A stretch of DNA of 64,000 bases from the IMG/VR virus record IMGVR_UViG_3300049460_000128, positions 1 through 64,000 of that record; one strand, given 5' to 3'. Positions within the stretch are counted from its first letter, which is position 1, and every line of letters begins with the position of its first letter. The position numbers and the translations under genes were made by a program. Positions 28,745 through 36,982 of this stretch are shown here, in pieces. The stretch is from a virus. Below the pieces are notes generated by a model that was not told where the DNA came from, did not search any database, and saw nothing but the letters and a program-made list of their open reading frames with translations.

Positions 28745-29721
28745 TATTTGCCCGTGATAGAATTGCCCATGCGATCAATCTGCGACATCAAATCAGCCAT
28801 CAGATTACGCACTTCGGCAAACTCGCTTACCTTGATATCACCCAGGCCTGCTTGGATTTGTTTGAACGACATGCGAATGTGTTCCATGGTCGCCCATTCT
28901 GGCAAACTGTTACTGATATCGTGGTTGACTGGTTCTGGAATCTCTTGAACTTCAACATCATTCAACGGAACATCAACGACTGACGAAATCGTCATATCGT
29001 CGTCGCATTGAATGATTGGCATATCCATCTCATCTTCCATCGGTGGACGACCAGCGAGCGTTAGCAGACGCGGCAGCATGGAATCCATGCCGGTCATACC
29101 CATAACACCTTCCTCGATCAGATCGGCGTCGAGGTCAAGGTGTTCCGTATAGTCAGTGCGTCCTTTGTGTTTGCGTTCAGCCTTATCCTGAATCCCTTTT
29201 TTGCTAGGGGTGGCTTTTGGTTGATACTGAGGTAACGCCAAAGCTTTAGCCATTGGGTCACGTGGTTTAGGTACAGGTGTACCTGGTTTTGGTGGTTTCT
29301 GTGCCATGTCTTTAAATGTCTGGAGGTTTGTATCTACTGATGCGCGCAGCTGAGTAACTTTACGGCTCAACTTATATGCGACATCGCGATCTGCGCAATC
29401 TACAACAATCACGTTATTGAGTCTATTGGTATATGGAATATTTTCATCTTCCAACCAATCAACCAATTGATCTTTTGCTGTTTGTGTTTTGAACTTAGCC
29501 GTATATTCCAGACCTTCGTTGGTTTTACGGAAGTAAGCGCTCTCACGGATAGGATCAATGAAGTCAATGATCGATGCCTTATCGCCTTGGCGCACCAAGT
29601 CGTTAAGTTTATAGATGTCGTCAATAGGAATGTTGGCCAGTTTTTCCTGAACTTCATCTTCAGTTTTGCCAGTCAATTTGACGATTGAGTCGATTAGTGA
29701 TTTATCCATAGGTCCCGCCAT
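28744..29721 (-). CDS. Hypothetical structural protein, 325 aa
   Basis: N-terminal helical domain (MDKSLIDSIVKLTGKTEDEVQEKLANI), an alpha/beta domain at about 55-120 (TAKFKTQTAKDQLVDWLEDENIPYTNRLNNVIVVDCADRDVAYKLSRKV) that resembles a small RNA- or protein-binding fold, then a Pro-rich stretch (PPKPGTPVPKPRDP) and an acidic C-terminal half ending in a helix. Late promoter ACTAAATA at 29732-29739. Confidence 0.6.
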   Translation of the reverse strand: MAGPMDKSLIDSIVKLTGKTEDEVQEKLANIPIDDIYKLNDLVRQGDKASIIDFIDPIRESAYFRKTNEGLEYTAKFKTQTAKDQLVDWLEDENIPYTNRLNNVIVVDCADRDVAYKLSRKVTQLRASVDTNLQTFKDMAQKPPKPGTPVPKPRDPMAKALALPQYQPKATPSKKGIQDKAERKHKGRTDYTEHLDLDADLIEEGVMGMTGMDSMLPRLLTLAGRPPMEDEMDMPIIQCDDDMTISSVVDVPLNDVEVQEIPEPVNHDISNSLPEWATMEHIRMSFKQIQAGLGDIKVSEFAEVRNLMADLMSQIDRMGNSITGK

Positions 29722-29731
29722 TTGTTTGGAT

Positions 29732-29739
29732 TATTTAGT
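29732..29739 (-). promoter_or_regulatory. T4-type late promoter motif
   Basis: ACTAAATA, directly before the gene at 28744-29721. Confidence 0.6.
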
Positions 29740-29740
29740 C

Positions 29741-29772
29741 AAAAAAAGAAGGGCCATATGGCCCTTCTTTTT
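29741..29772. terminator. Terminator
   Basis: AAAGAAGGGCCATATGGCCCTTCTTT with T-runs, after the gene at 29785-30198. Confidence 0.85.
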
Positions 29773-29784
29773 AGCTAAAACAGA

Positions 29785-30198
29785 TTACTGTGCAGTAACA
29801 GTGATCAGAGCAGCCGCAGCAGCCAGATCAGCAGCGTCGCCAGCAGCAACGATTGCAGCAGCCAAAGCAGCTTGCAGACGGGCTACGTCAGCAGCGCCAA
29901 CGTGTTCCAGTGCGAAGGTGAAGCCTTGGGTGTCGCCGTTTGCGTCAGCAGCAGTTACTGGCAGCATGGTCAGGATTACTGGCTGTGCGAAAACGTTAAC
30001 GGTTTGCACGAAGTAGTCCAGACGTTTCTGGCCAGCGGTTTCTTTCTCGATTTCACCAGCATCAACACCGCCAGCTGGCAGAGTTGGGTTAGCGATCAGG
30101 CCTGGTTGAACATCCAGCGAAGTTTTCACTGTGAAGAATTCCAGACGCGAGCCCAGATGACCACCTGCTTTAGCGGTGAGGTAGGTTGGTTTTGCCAT
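29785..30198 (-). CDS. Virion structural protein, paralog A
   Basis: A 137-residue protein sharing blocks with the adjacent gene at 30250-30687: LEFFTVKTSLDVQPG here versus LDFYTIRTTLDITPG there, and FALEHVGA versus FALEHFGA. The C-terminus is Ala-rich. Codon use (GCA, GCC, ACC, CGT) looks tuned for high expression. Late promoter CATAAATA at 30230-30237 and a strong terminator behind. An abundant tail or head protein is likely; a gp19-like tube role cannot be shown from sequence. Confidence 0.65.
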   Translation of the reverse strand: MAKPTYLTAKAGGHLGSRLEFFTVKTSLDVQPGLIANPTLPAGGVDAGEIEKETAGQKRLDYFVQTVNVFAQPVILTMLPVTAADANGDTQGFTFALEHVGAADVARLQAALAAAIVAAGDAADLAAAAALITVTAQ

Positions 30199-30229
30199 AA
30201 TGTATTACTCCAAAATTAAGGTTTAACTT

Positions 30230-30237
30230 TATTTATG
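30230..30237 (-). promoter_or_regulatory. T4-type late promoter motif
   Basis: CATAAATA, 32 bp before the gene at 29785-30198. Confidence 0.65.
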
Positions 30238-30249
30238 AATGGTTGATAA

Positions 30250-30687
30250 TTACAGTGCGTTATAACGAACGACTGATACGTTATCTGAGGAACCATGGGT
30301 GAAAACGAAGTCCATGACTCCGTTCAACGACTCAGCCAATGATGGTGTAGCACCACTCCAAGCACCAAAGTGCTCAAGGGCGAACTTCATTACATAAACT
30401 GATACTGCACCGGAACCGGCTACTGGTAGATCCGATGGTGCTGTTTCCAATGATACTGGCTCAACACTCACAATGATAGGCTGTGCGCGCAAACCAATAA
30501 CTTCAATCAAAGCATTCAAACGAGTTTGTGATGTAGTCCCGTAAGCACCTGGAGTAATATCCAGCGTCGTACGAATAGTGTAAAAGTCGAGCTTACGACC
30601 GAAAGCTTCACTGTTAGTGGCAGCGTGCTTACGGCCCAATGATTCCACCGAATCAACTGGGACAAAAGGTGATGCTGGTTTTCCCAT
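30250..30687 (-). CDS. Virion structural protein, paralog B
   Basis: A 145-residue paralog of the next gene (see 29785-30198), with an extra N-terminal MGKPASPFVPVDSVESLGRK and a different C-terminus (VFTHGSSDNVSVVRYNAL). Late promoter ACTAAATA at 30717-30724. Two diverged copies, each with its own late promoter, suggest different places in the virion or different amounts. Confidence 0.65.
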   Translation of the reverse strand: MGKPASPFVPVDSVESLGRKHAATNSEAFGRKLDFYTIRTTLDITPGAYGTTSQTRLNALIEVIGLRAQPIIVSVEPVSLETAPSDLPVAGSGAVSVYVMKFALEHFGAWSGATPSLAESLNGVMDFVFTHGSSDNVSVVRYNAL

Positions 30688-30716
30688 AAAAACTCCTTAC
30701 GAAATTATGTATTCTG

Positions 30717-30724
30717 TATTTAGT
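30717..30724 (-). promoter_or_regulatory. T4-type late promoter motif
   Basis: ACTAAATA, 30 bp before the gene at 30250-30687. Confidence 0.6.
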
Positions 30725-30736
30725 TAAAACTTCACT

Positions 30737-30895
30737 TTATGAACGTTTCAACACTACTGGTTTCTTGGGCTTCTTACTCGTCGTTGTCGGGTTGGTAAAG
30801 AATGGTGCTGCAACGGTAGCCACCGACGCAGATGCAGTGGCGCCCGCAGTTGCGTCTTCTTTGATGACCGGTTTTGTGATTTCGTTATATCTCAT
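30737..30895 (-). CDS. Small packaged-protein candidate with MRYxEI leader, 52 aa
   Basis: MRYNEITKPVIKEDATAG, an Ala/Ser/Thr stretch, then a basic tail (TTTSKKPKKPVVLKRS). IKE before D is a candidate prohead-protease site, and the basic mature peptide could bind packaged DNA. Its ATG overlaps the stop of the nucleotidyltransferase gene (ATGA). It is one of four leaders of this type in the window. Confidence 0.6.
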   Translation of the reverse strand: MRYNEITKPVIKEDATAGATASASVATVAAPFFTNPTTTSKKPKKPVVLKRS

Positions 30896-31719
30896 ATTGC
30901 CCTCGGCGGAATAGGTATGTCCATTTCAGTAAGTTGGCGGCAATATAGATCCCATATGAGATCACTACACTGGATCAAGGTGGGATTTTCTCGTATACGC
31001 TTAGCCACTTCTTCGTAACTATTTACGTCTTTTTCCATTACGCCGCACCCAAACAACACTTCGCATATCTGATCAGGATTGTCCCAATGATGTTCACCCA
31101 GATACAATAGCTCTGGGAATAAGGTTGAGAAGTCAGGAGCCACTGCATCGGTCACTCGTACCATTGTTGCAGTAAAGCCATGCCCGTCTTTGCGTGGTGG
31201 GCACCATCTTGCACCATAATGCAAACCAGTATCACTCATGAGTGTATACCCAATTCTAGCCACAACTCGACCATCCCTGATTGCAGTCACACTGAGGGCT
31301 TTTGCGACGGCTTTGATCAGTTGAGTTCTATGACTGCCAGCATAGTTACTAGTTGAGGGATGTGGTGCCCAATTGGTGAATTGCAATAAGGTGGCATTGC
31401 CTATCATGAAGTCAACTTGGCAGAACTTCCGACCCTTTGTATTCGGTATTGCGACCCTACTGTACACTTGGCTGAACTGTGGCTGCACCTTCACGTTATC
31501 TTGACCAAAGGCAGTCTTGAGACGATCAATGAAATCCACGTATGAGTATTCCTTGTGATTGACTGCTAGATCAATATCGCCGCATATTGATTTCTTGCCC
31601 GTACTTCCCAGCAATGTGAAATTGATTGGGTTTACGAGCTTCCGTTTGATAGAGCGAATCACACTGGGAATCAGTGTCGCATCTATGGGTTTTGTGTTGT
31701 TAAATGCGTTACCGCCCAT
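30892..31719 (-). CDS. Nucleotidyltransferase (pol-beta fold)
   Basis: Starts MGGNAFNNTKPIDATLIPSVI; the internal ATG with GGAA before it is preferred, giving an 11-bp overlap with the ligase gene. LLGSTGKKSICGDIDLAV is the G-S-x(9)-D-x-D motif and FCQVDFMIG supplies the third Asp. The rest (about 275 residues in all) resembles T4-like phage nucleotidyltransferases of unknown substrate. With the RNA ligase next to it, RNA end repair or tRNA editing is the natural hypothesis. Confidence 0.75.
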   Translation of the reverse strand: MGGNAFNNTKPIDATLIPSVIRSIKRKLVNPINFTLLGSTGKKSICGDIDLAVNHKEYSYVDFIDRLKTAFGQDNVKVQPQFSQVYSRVAIPNTKGRKFCQVDFMIGNATLLQFTNWAPHPSTSNYAGSHRTQLIKAVAKALSVTAIRDGRVVARIGYTLMSDTGLHYGARWCPPRKDGHGFTATMVRVTDAVAPDFSTLFPELLYLGEHHWDNPDQICEVLFGCGVMEKDVNSYEEVAKRIRENPTLIQCSDLIWDLYCRQLTEMDIPIPPRAI

Positions 31720-32638
31720 TGATGATTCCATTAAGTTGATCACGAAGACTCAGCACAGCCTCCAGATTTCGTGCGTGAACCCATTCATCCAATGTTGCCG
31801 TCTGTGGGTCAAGCAAGTATGCATCAAAGTGCTGTTGTATTGATGCCAACGCAGCATATGACGCTCCAACGATATCTTGGGTAGAATCTCGTGTGTGTAT
31901 GTCCATGACCGTCATATCGCGCATATACGACGATCTCATCAGTTTGCGACGAAGTCCTTGATTGTGAGTATTAAGTGTGGTGAAGAATGCCCGGTCCACA
32001 AGCTTCAACTGCCAGCCACTGTTATGACGGAATACCAATCCTTCAATTTTAGTTGGACCAAACATCGAAGTTCGTCCACGCACCAGTTTATCCAATAGAG
32101 TTTCGTAATCGTATGCTTCAAGTGACTTGAAGGTATCTAGCCACTCAGATGATGGAATCTCTTTCAGATCGGTCATCTGCCAATCAGTAGTTCTGGTCTT
32201 CTTAATATTGCGAATACCATCATCGGTGCTGGGATATTGGAAGTTTTTGACTTGACCTTCAGCATAGAATCCAATGTCATCAGGGTGAAATACCACGATG
32301 CGATTAACTACCTGGTCGTACTGAATTGTATTGGGATGATTGACTGAAAGGATTTCAGCTTTGATCTCAGCATTGGTGCCGTATGTTGCCACCAATTGAT
32401 CCTCGATTGATTTCAGGAAGGTATGTGCTTCGCGGAAGTCAGTAGTCCAGAAATTGAAATCCCAGCCAGTTGGTTCGTAGACATTGAAACGACCTTGACG
32501 AATTGAAACTTCGCCTTCTTCGATATCAATTTGAAATGTAGAGCCATCCACTTTTTCCTGACATATGAATTCTTCAGGATGTTCAAGGAACAGTTGTTGG
32601 CGCTTTTTGGAGAGTTTGTCGTAATGTAAAATGCTCAT
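31709..32638 (-). CDS. ATP-dependent RNA ligase-like protein
   Basis: A 309-residue nucleotidyltransferase-superfamily ligase. Motif I is K29-V-D-G (ICQEKVDGSTF); motif III-like FYAEG or AEIKAEIL; motif IV KIEGLVFRH; motif V WQLKLVD. The set fits RNA ligases rather than DNA ligases because no OB-fold or zinc domain follows. It probably seals nicked RNA such as cleaved tRNAs. The downstream nucleotidyltransferase gene overlaps it. Confidence 0.75.
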   Translation of the reverse strand: MSILHYDKLSKKRQQLFLEHPEEFICQEKVDGSTFQIDIEEGEVSIRQGRFNVYEPTGWDFNFWTTDFREAHTFLKSIEDQLVATYGTNAEIKAEILSVNHPNTIQYDQVVNRIVVFHPDDIGFYAEGQVKNFQYPSTDDGIRNIKKTRTTDWQMTDLKEIPSSEWLDTFKSLEAYDYETLLDKLVRGRTSMFGPTKIEGLVFRHNSGWQLKLVDRAFFTTLNTHNQGLRRKLMRSSYMRDMTVMDIHTRDSTQDIVGASYAALASIQQHFDAYLLDPQTATLDEWVHARNLEAVLSLRDQLNGIINGR

Positions 32639-32674
32639 GTACTTGATAATACATGAGCATTTGTAGATTGCAAA

Positions 32675-33886
32675 TTAAGCTGCTGGTGCTGCTGGTGGCG
32701 TTTGCTCTGGTGCCGCCGCTGGAGTTGCCGCCGCTGGTTTAGGCTTTGCCGGTGCTTTGGGCTTTGCTGCTGGGGCAGGGGCGGGAGTGCGTTTCTTGTA
32801 ATCGTTGAAGGCAGTCTGCATTACCTTACGAGCCAATTCCTGTACCTCAGGATCGGTCGCAGTAACCTGACTGCCTAGATTGGTGCCAGCCGGGAACGCA
32901 TTCATGAGTTCTTTGTCACGATCACTAAACTGAATATCAACACCAGGTGCCGCTGTGCCAGGCTGTTGATTTGCTGCTGGTTGTGCTGGGGCAGCCGCAG
33001 GTTGCGGTGTTGTCGCGGCTGCTGGTGCGGGTGTTTGTGCCTCGCCTGGTGACGATCCAGGAAGTGGCTTACGAGTGACTGGAGCAGCTTGTGCAGGTGA
33101 TTCTTGTTCGGGAGCAGCTTGTTGTGCTGGAGCCGGTTGAGCCTGTGTTGGTTGTTGCGTATTCGAAGACGAACTGGTTGGAGTAATATCAACAGTTTTT
33201 TGAGCTGCTGATTTTGCTTCACCAGATTTCAAAGCACGTTTTGCCAACTGATCGAAGAATTTACGCAGTTCAGAATCTTGAACCACGTCTTCCATTACCG
33301 TTTCAATACTTTCACGAGTAGCTTTCTTGGCCTGAAGCTTGTTCTTCATAGCGATCTGATCTTTGATCTTCTGATCATTCGCTTTGGTGGTGTCATTCTT
33401 AGCCGCCGCATCTTTCTGTGCTTGCGATTGCGGAAATGGTTTACGGGTAGTTTGTTGGGCTGGCTTAGCACTTGCACGGGCGTCACGTGCTTTTTGTGCG
33501 GCAGCATCCAAGTGATCGTTCGCCGATTTTGGTGCTTCAGCGGCAGGAGCTTGACCTGGTGCATTGGCTTGTGGGGCTGCACCATTTGCCGGCCCTACTG
33601 ACGGCGCAATGAACTTTTTCAGTTCGGCGGTTTCGGTAGAGGTAAAGTCTTGGCTGAAACCCATTTTACCCATGAATTGAGTAAAGTTTTGTGCATCGAG
33701 TGGTGAATCAGTTGAGGCTGACCATTCTTTCCATTGCTGGAACATAGCATCACTCAACAGACTGGCCGAAAGCTTGCCCTTAGCAGCGCCACTACCAAGG
33801 GCACCAGCTGCCGCATACGCGCCTTGTTTGGCTTTGGTTACAAGCGAATCCCAAAAGCCTTCAAACAGGATGTGTTCATTTGTCAT
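32675..33886 (-). CDS. Low-complexity Ala/Pro/Gln-rich protein with CTS-like leader, 403 aa
   Basis: The ATG at 33886 was chosen: it gives MTNEHILFEGFWDSLVTKAKQGAYAAAGALG and overlaps the upstream stop by 11 bp; an earlier start would sit inside the upstream gene. ILFEG is a candidate leader-cleavage site. Residues about 25-100 and 205-255 are helical domains; the rest is Ala/Pro/Gln repeats (APAQQAAPEQESPAQAAPV), and the C-terminus is poly-Ala/Pro/Lys. Probably an internal head protein or a disordered linker protein. Confidence 0.6.
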   Translation of the reverse strand: MTNEHILFEGFWDSLVTKAKQGAYAAAGALGSGAAKGKLSASLLSDAMFQQWKEWSASTDSPLDAQNFTQFMGKMGFSQDFTSTETAELKKFIAPSVGPANGAAPQANAPGQAPAAEAPKSANDHLDAAAQKARDARASAKPAQQTTRKPFPQSQAQKDAAAKNDTTKANDQKIKDQIAMKNKLQAKKATRESIETVMEDVVQDSELRKFFDQLAKRALKSGEAKSAAQKTVDITPTSSSSNTQQPTQAQPAPAQQAAPEQESPAQAAPVTRKPLPGSSPGEAQTPAPAAATTPQPAAAPAQPAANQQPGTAAPGVDIQFSDRDKELMNAFPAGTNLGSQVTATDPEVQELARKVMQTAFNDYKKRTPAPAPAAKPKAPAKPKPAAATPAAAPEQTPPAAPAA

Positions 33887-34133
33887 TCTTTGGTTCTCTG
33901 ATTTGACGAATTTTACGGCAGAATTTCTCCGTGTCATCGTTCTTGATTGCACTGAGCAATCGTTTGGTTAAGTCGTCTGCTGTTTCTTTATCGAAACTGT
34001 CTTCCACCAGTTTTATCAAATGGCGAGCACTGGCGATTACTTGTTGCGCACGACCTTCGATAAAGGTGTTTTTGTTTTTGGTAGGCACATAGGTGTTGAG
34101 TTCGTCAACTATGCTTTTGAACTGTTTGTCCAT
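33876..34133 (-). CDS. Hypothetical helical protein, 85 aa
   Basis: MDKQFKSIVDELNTYVPTKNKNTFIEGRAQQVIASARHLIKLVEDSF... all-helical. Overlaps the A/P-rich gene downstream by 11 bp and lies 2 bp from the gene upstream, so they form one operon from 34402 to 32675. Confidence 0.6.
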   Translation of the reverse strand: MDKQFKSIVDELNTYVPTKNKNTFIEGRAQQVIASARHLIKLVEDSFDKETADDLTKRLLSAIKNDDTEKFCRKIRQIREPKNDK

Positions 34134-34135
34134 TT

Positions 34136-34402
34136 TTAGCCTCTTAATCTTTCAAGCAAATTTTCAATCATTTCGGCTGCGCGGGACATTCCTGACTCTA
34201 CACCATCAGCAAACTCCCCAGGTTCCGGGTCACGGTAGCTGCGGAGTTTGAAGATGAGTGATCGGATCTGTTCGTCAACTTCAGAATCCAATACTGGTAC
34301 TGAAGCCTCAGTAATCATGATATCCTCGCGAACGATTTGTTCATTTTCGGTAAGCATGATACTGGCAATCTCAATAAAGTTTCTGATTTTTTCGTTGTTC
34401 AT
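34136..34402 (-). CDS. Hypothetical helical protein, 88 aa
   Basis: MNNEKIRNFIEIASIMLTENEQIVREDIMITEASVPVLDSEVDEQIRS... first gene of a late operon (CATAAATA at 34429-34436). LTE and ITE before A are candidate prohead-protease sites. The product is acidic and helical. Confidence 0.6.
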   Translation of the reverse strand: MNNEKIRNFIEIASIMLTENEQIVREDIMITEASVPVLDSEVDEQIRSLIFKLRSYRDPEPGEFADGVESGMSRAAEMIENLLERLRG

Positions 34403-34428
34403 CCGAATTAAAGCAAGGGTTTATGGTC

Positions 34429-34436
34429 TATTTATG
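34429..34436 (-). promoter_or_regulatory. T4-type late promoter motif
   Basis: CATAAATA, 27 bp before the gene at 34136-34402. Confidence 0.6.
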
Positions 34437-34466
34437 AAGTAATAAACCACGTAATAACTGCTACTA

Positions 34467-35897
34467 TTACTTATTGCGTACCTTGTTCAGGATGTCCATC
34501 ATGTTAGCCCTTACTGCACTCGACTGTGGCATAGGAGCCGTGCCTGCACTTGTGGCTGGCGTATTGGCTACCTGACTCTTTTGTTTCAAGTCTTTGGTAA
34601 TGTCCGCATTCGACTTCACTTCCGTGATATCACGATCTGGATCTGGATCAGTAATCCGCAATGTACGTTGATCGAAGCCCAGTTCAATACGATGGCCCAC
34701 ACATGAAGCTGAACGTGCTTTCAATACTTGCAACTGATACTCACCGCGTTCCTTCATAGCCATACTGGTGTAGATACCAAACACGTTGTCGGCGGTGTTG
34801 ATCTTGGAAATACCACCAGCAATGTGGCTGTGATCAAACTCTTGAGCCTCAACGGAGGCACGATTCAGCTGAGATGCGGTGGCGAACAGCAAGTTGTATT
34901 CACTCGCCAGTGCGCGCAATTCTTCAGCCACGAATTTATCTTTGACGAACATGTCAGACGGATTGATCTTCGCATTGTTGGGATACATCAAATCCAGGTA
35001 ATCGCAGATCACAGCAGTAGGTCGAACCCCAGTTTGAATTTCGTATTCTTTCAGATAGGCTCTGAGTTCGTTGGTAGTAGTACCAGCTTCACTCATCTTC
35101 TTGATCTTGAGGTCACCAGCTTTCTTACCGGCCATACGCACCTTGAGGTCAACCTCATCAATCTTGCGGAATACTTCCTTGGTACCATATCCAGAAACCA
35201 TACTATCCAGACGAGCAGCAACCAGGTTTTCGGCCAACTCAAGCGAGAAGTAGATCACGGTATGACCCATGAATGACCAGTTCAATGCTAAGTTTTGCAG
35301 GAACAAACTCTTACCTGAGCCTGAACCACCAGCGAAGATATTGAGTGCGCCTTTGGTGAAGCCACCATACAGTTTGTCGTCGATTGCTTTCCAGCCTGTA
35401 GAAACCATATCACTACGGTCCAATACTTGTTGGATACGAGTTTTTGGATCATCAAAGTAGCTAGTACCAAGATCAGTCGTAAGCGTGATCGTCAGTGCTT
35501 CTTTGAGCTTGGCTTCATATTCGGCATAACGACCTTCAGTGATGAGATCTGCTGCCTCAAATGACACGTTTTCGATTGCTCGGTGTCGGCAGAAGCCTTC
35601 AATCTCAGCCATAAACCATTCTGAGTGTTGAGGTTGAATATCTTGCACGAGATCAATTGCAACTTTGGTCTCAGCTTTGACTTGATCCGCAGTTGGCAAC
35701 GATCGATACTCGTCGCTGAAGCTCATGATATATCGGACAGCTGGCTTCAGACGATCGTGGAAGTATTCATCTTTGATGATGGATCGCGCCCGGATGAACG
35801 AATTGGGATCGCTCATCATGAAATTCAAGTACAGGGCTTGCAAATCAAGGTCATAGTTCTTGACTTGCTCGCGTTTATTTTTATTGTTTTCGCTCAT
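34467..35897 (-). CDS. Replicative DNA helicase, DnaB/T4 gp41 family
   Basis: A 476-residue protein with an N-terminal helical domain (1-150) and a RecA-type motor: Walker A GGSGSGKSLFLQNLAL at about 195, Walker B ICDYLDL, H3/H4 with FATASQLNR and GGISKINTADNVFGI. Hexameric 5'-3' helicase that works with the primase encoded directly upstream: the primase stop codon abuts the helicase ATG. T4 gp41 has 475 residues. Confidence 0.92.
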   Translation of the reverse strand: MSENNKNKREQVKNYDLDLQALYLNFMMSDPNSFIRARSIIKDEYFHDRLKPAVRYIMSFSDEYRSLPTADQVKAETKVAIDLVQDIQPQHSEWFMAEIEGFCRHRAIENVSFEAADLITEGRYAEYEAKLKEALTITLTTDLGTSYFDDPKTRIQQVLDRSDMVSTGWKAIDDKLYGGFTKGALNIFAGGSGSGKSLFLQNLALNWSFMGHTVIYFSLELAENLVAARLDSMVSGYGTKEVFRKIDEVDLKVRMAGKKAGDLKIKKMSEAGTTTNELRAYLKEYEIQTGVRPTAVICDYLDLMYPNNAKINPSDMFVKDKFVAEELRALASEYNLLFATASQLNRASVEAQEFDHSHIAGGISKINTADNVFGIYTSMAMKERGEYQLQVLKARSASCVGHRIELGFDQRTLRITDPDPDRDITEVKSNADITKDLKQKSQVANTPATSAGTAPMPQSSAVRANMMDILNKVRNK

Positions 35898-36914
35898 TTA
35901 TTTCATCTTTTTTCTTGCTAAATTTATTCTCAACTTGTTGTCAGTCGCGCTATCAATTATGGTTCGTACCGTGTATAACTGGCCATATTTGATTACAGCA
36001 TCGTTGGCGTCCTTTACTTCGTCATCCCATTCTGGGAAACTGACCATCCAGTCATGCTTCAATGCCAAGTCAACCATTTTTTGTCCTGCCTCATCTCGGT
36101 CGGGAAGGACGATGATTTGCTTGCCTGTGTCTTTAAGCCAGTATGCCTGTTGATCTGAAAGCTTTGCACCTTGTGTGGATACTGCATCTATGGCCAGTGC
36201 GTCAAACTGACCCTCGACCAGAACAATAAATTTCCGGTCTTTGTACATGTTGATGTTGTTGAACAGAAAATGGCCTGGTGTATTAGTCATATAGCGCGGC
36301 AGTATCGTGCTATCGATTGCTCGTCCGGTCCAACCAACTATTTTGTTTCTCCAGTAGAATGGTATAATCAACCTACGATTCATACTATTAGTTTTATCAG
36401 GACTCCAATAAAACTCATTGTTACCAAAAACGTGATCGCCACGTGTCATCGCGTAACTGACCACATCCAAGAAATCTGAATCTTCGCATTCCATTGATGC
36501 CCATTGGCTGATTGGCATTGCATCGGCGGGCAATTCAAGTTCAACAAAATTCGGAATGAAGATAGGGCTTTCGCGTTCGATAGCCCCTTCAAAATTTTGT
36601 GATAATTGCCACGCGGTGAAATTCAGCTGTTTGATTTCAAGATCATTCGCGCCAATGTTCTTCAAAAAATGTCTAATGCCCGTACCTATACGAGAACCAG
36701 GCGTCCATCGGCTTTTGAAACCACAATTGAAACAGTTGATAGAAATTGAACCATCGGCAAAGGTCCTAATACCACAGCGCTTCTTGGTATCAGGGCGTGC
36801 TTCGCCTCGGGATAAACACATTGGGCAGTCAATATTGACTGATCCATTAGGTGAGCGTTTTCGCTGACCTGGTAGGAGGTTGATTAGTTTTTGGCTGAGG
36901 AAGTCGTTTTGCAT
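35898..36914 (-). CDS. DNA primase, T4 gp61-like
   Basis: A 338-residue protein. N-terminal zinc site CPMC...CFNCGF (residues about 30-65), a middle helical domain, and a TOPRIM domain (KFIVLVEGQFDALAI, then IIVLPDRDEAG). It makes RNA primers at the fork with the adjacent DnaB-type helicase. Length matches gp61 (342). Confidence 0.9.
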   Translation of the reverse strand: MQNDFLSQKLINLLPGQRKRSPNGSVNIDCPMCLSRGEARPDTKKRCGIRTFADGSISINCFNCGFKSRWTPGSRIGTGIRHFLKNIGANDLEIKQLNFTAWQLSQNFEGAIERESPIFIPNFVELELPADAMPISQWASMECEDSDFLDVVSYAMTRGDHVFGNNEFYWSPDKTNSMNRRLIIPFYWRNKIVGWTGRAIDSTILPRYMTNTPGHFLFNNINMYKDRKFIVLVEGQFDALAIDAVSTQGAKLSDQQAYWLKDTGKQIIVLPDRDEAGQKMVDLALKHDWMVSFPEWDDEVKDANDAVIKYGQLYTVRTIIDSATDNKLRINLARKKMK

Positions 36915-36982
36915 AATTGATAAGTCTCTAAGGACATGATACGTAGCAGTACCAGTTCTATCAATTTATAAAACGACTTGAT

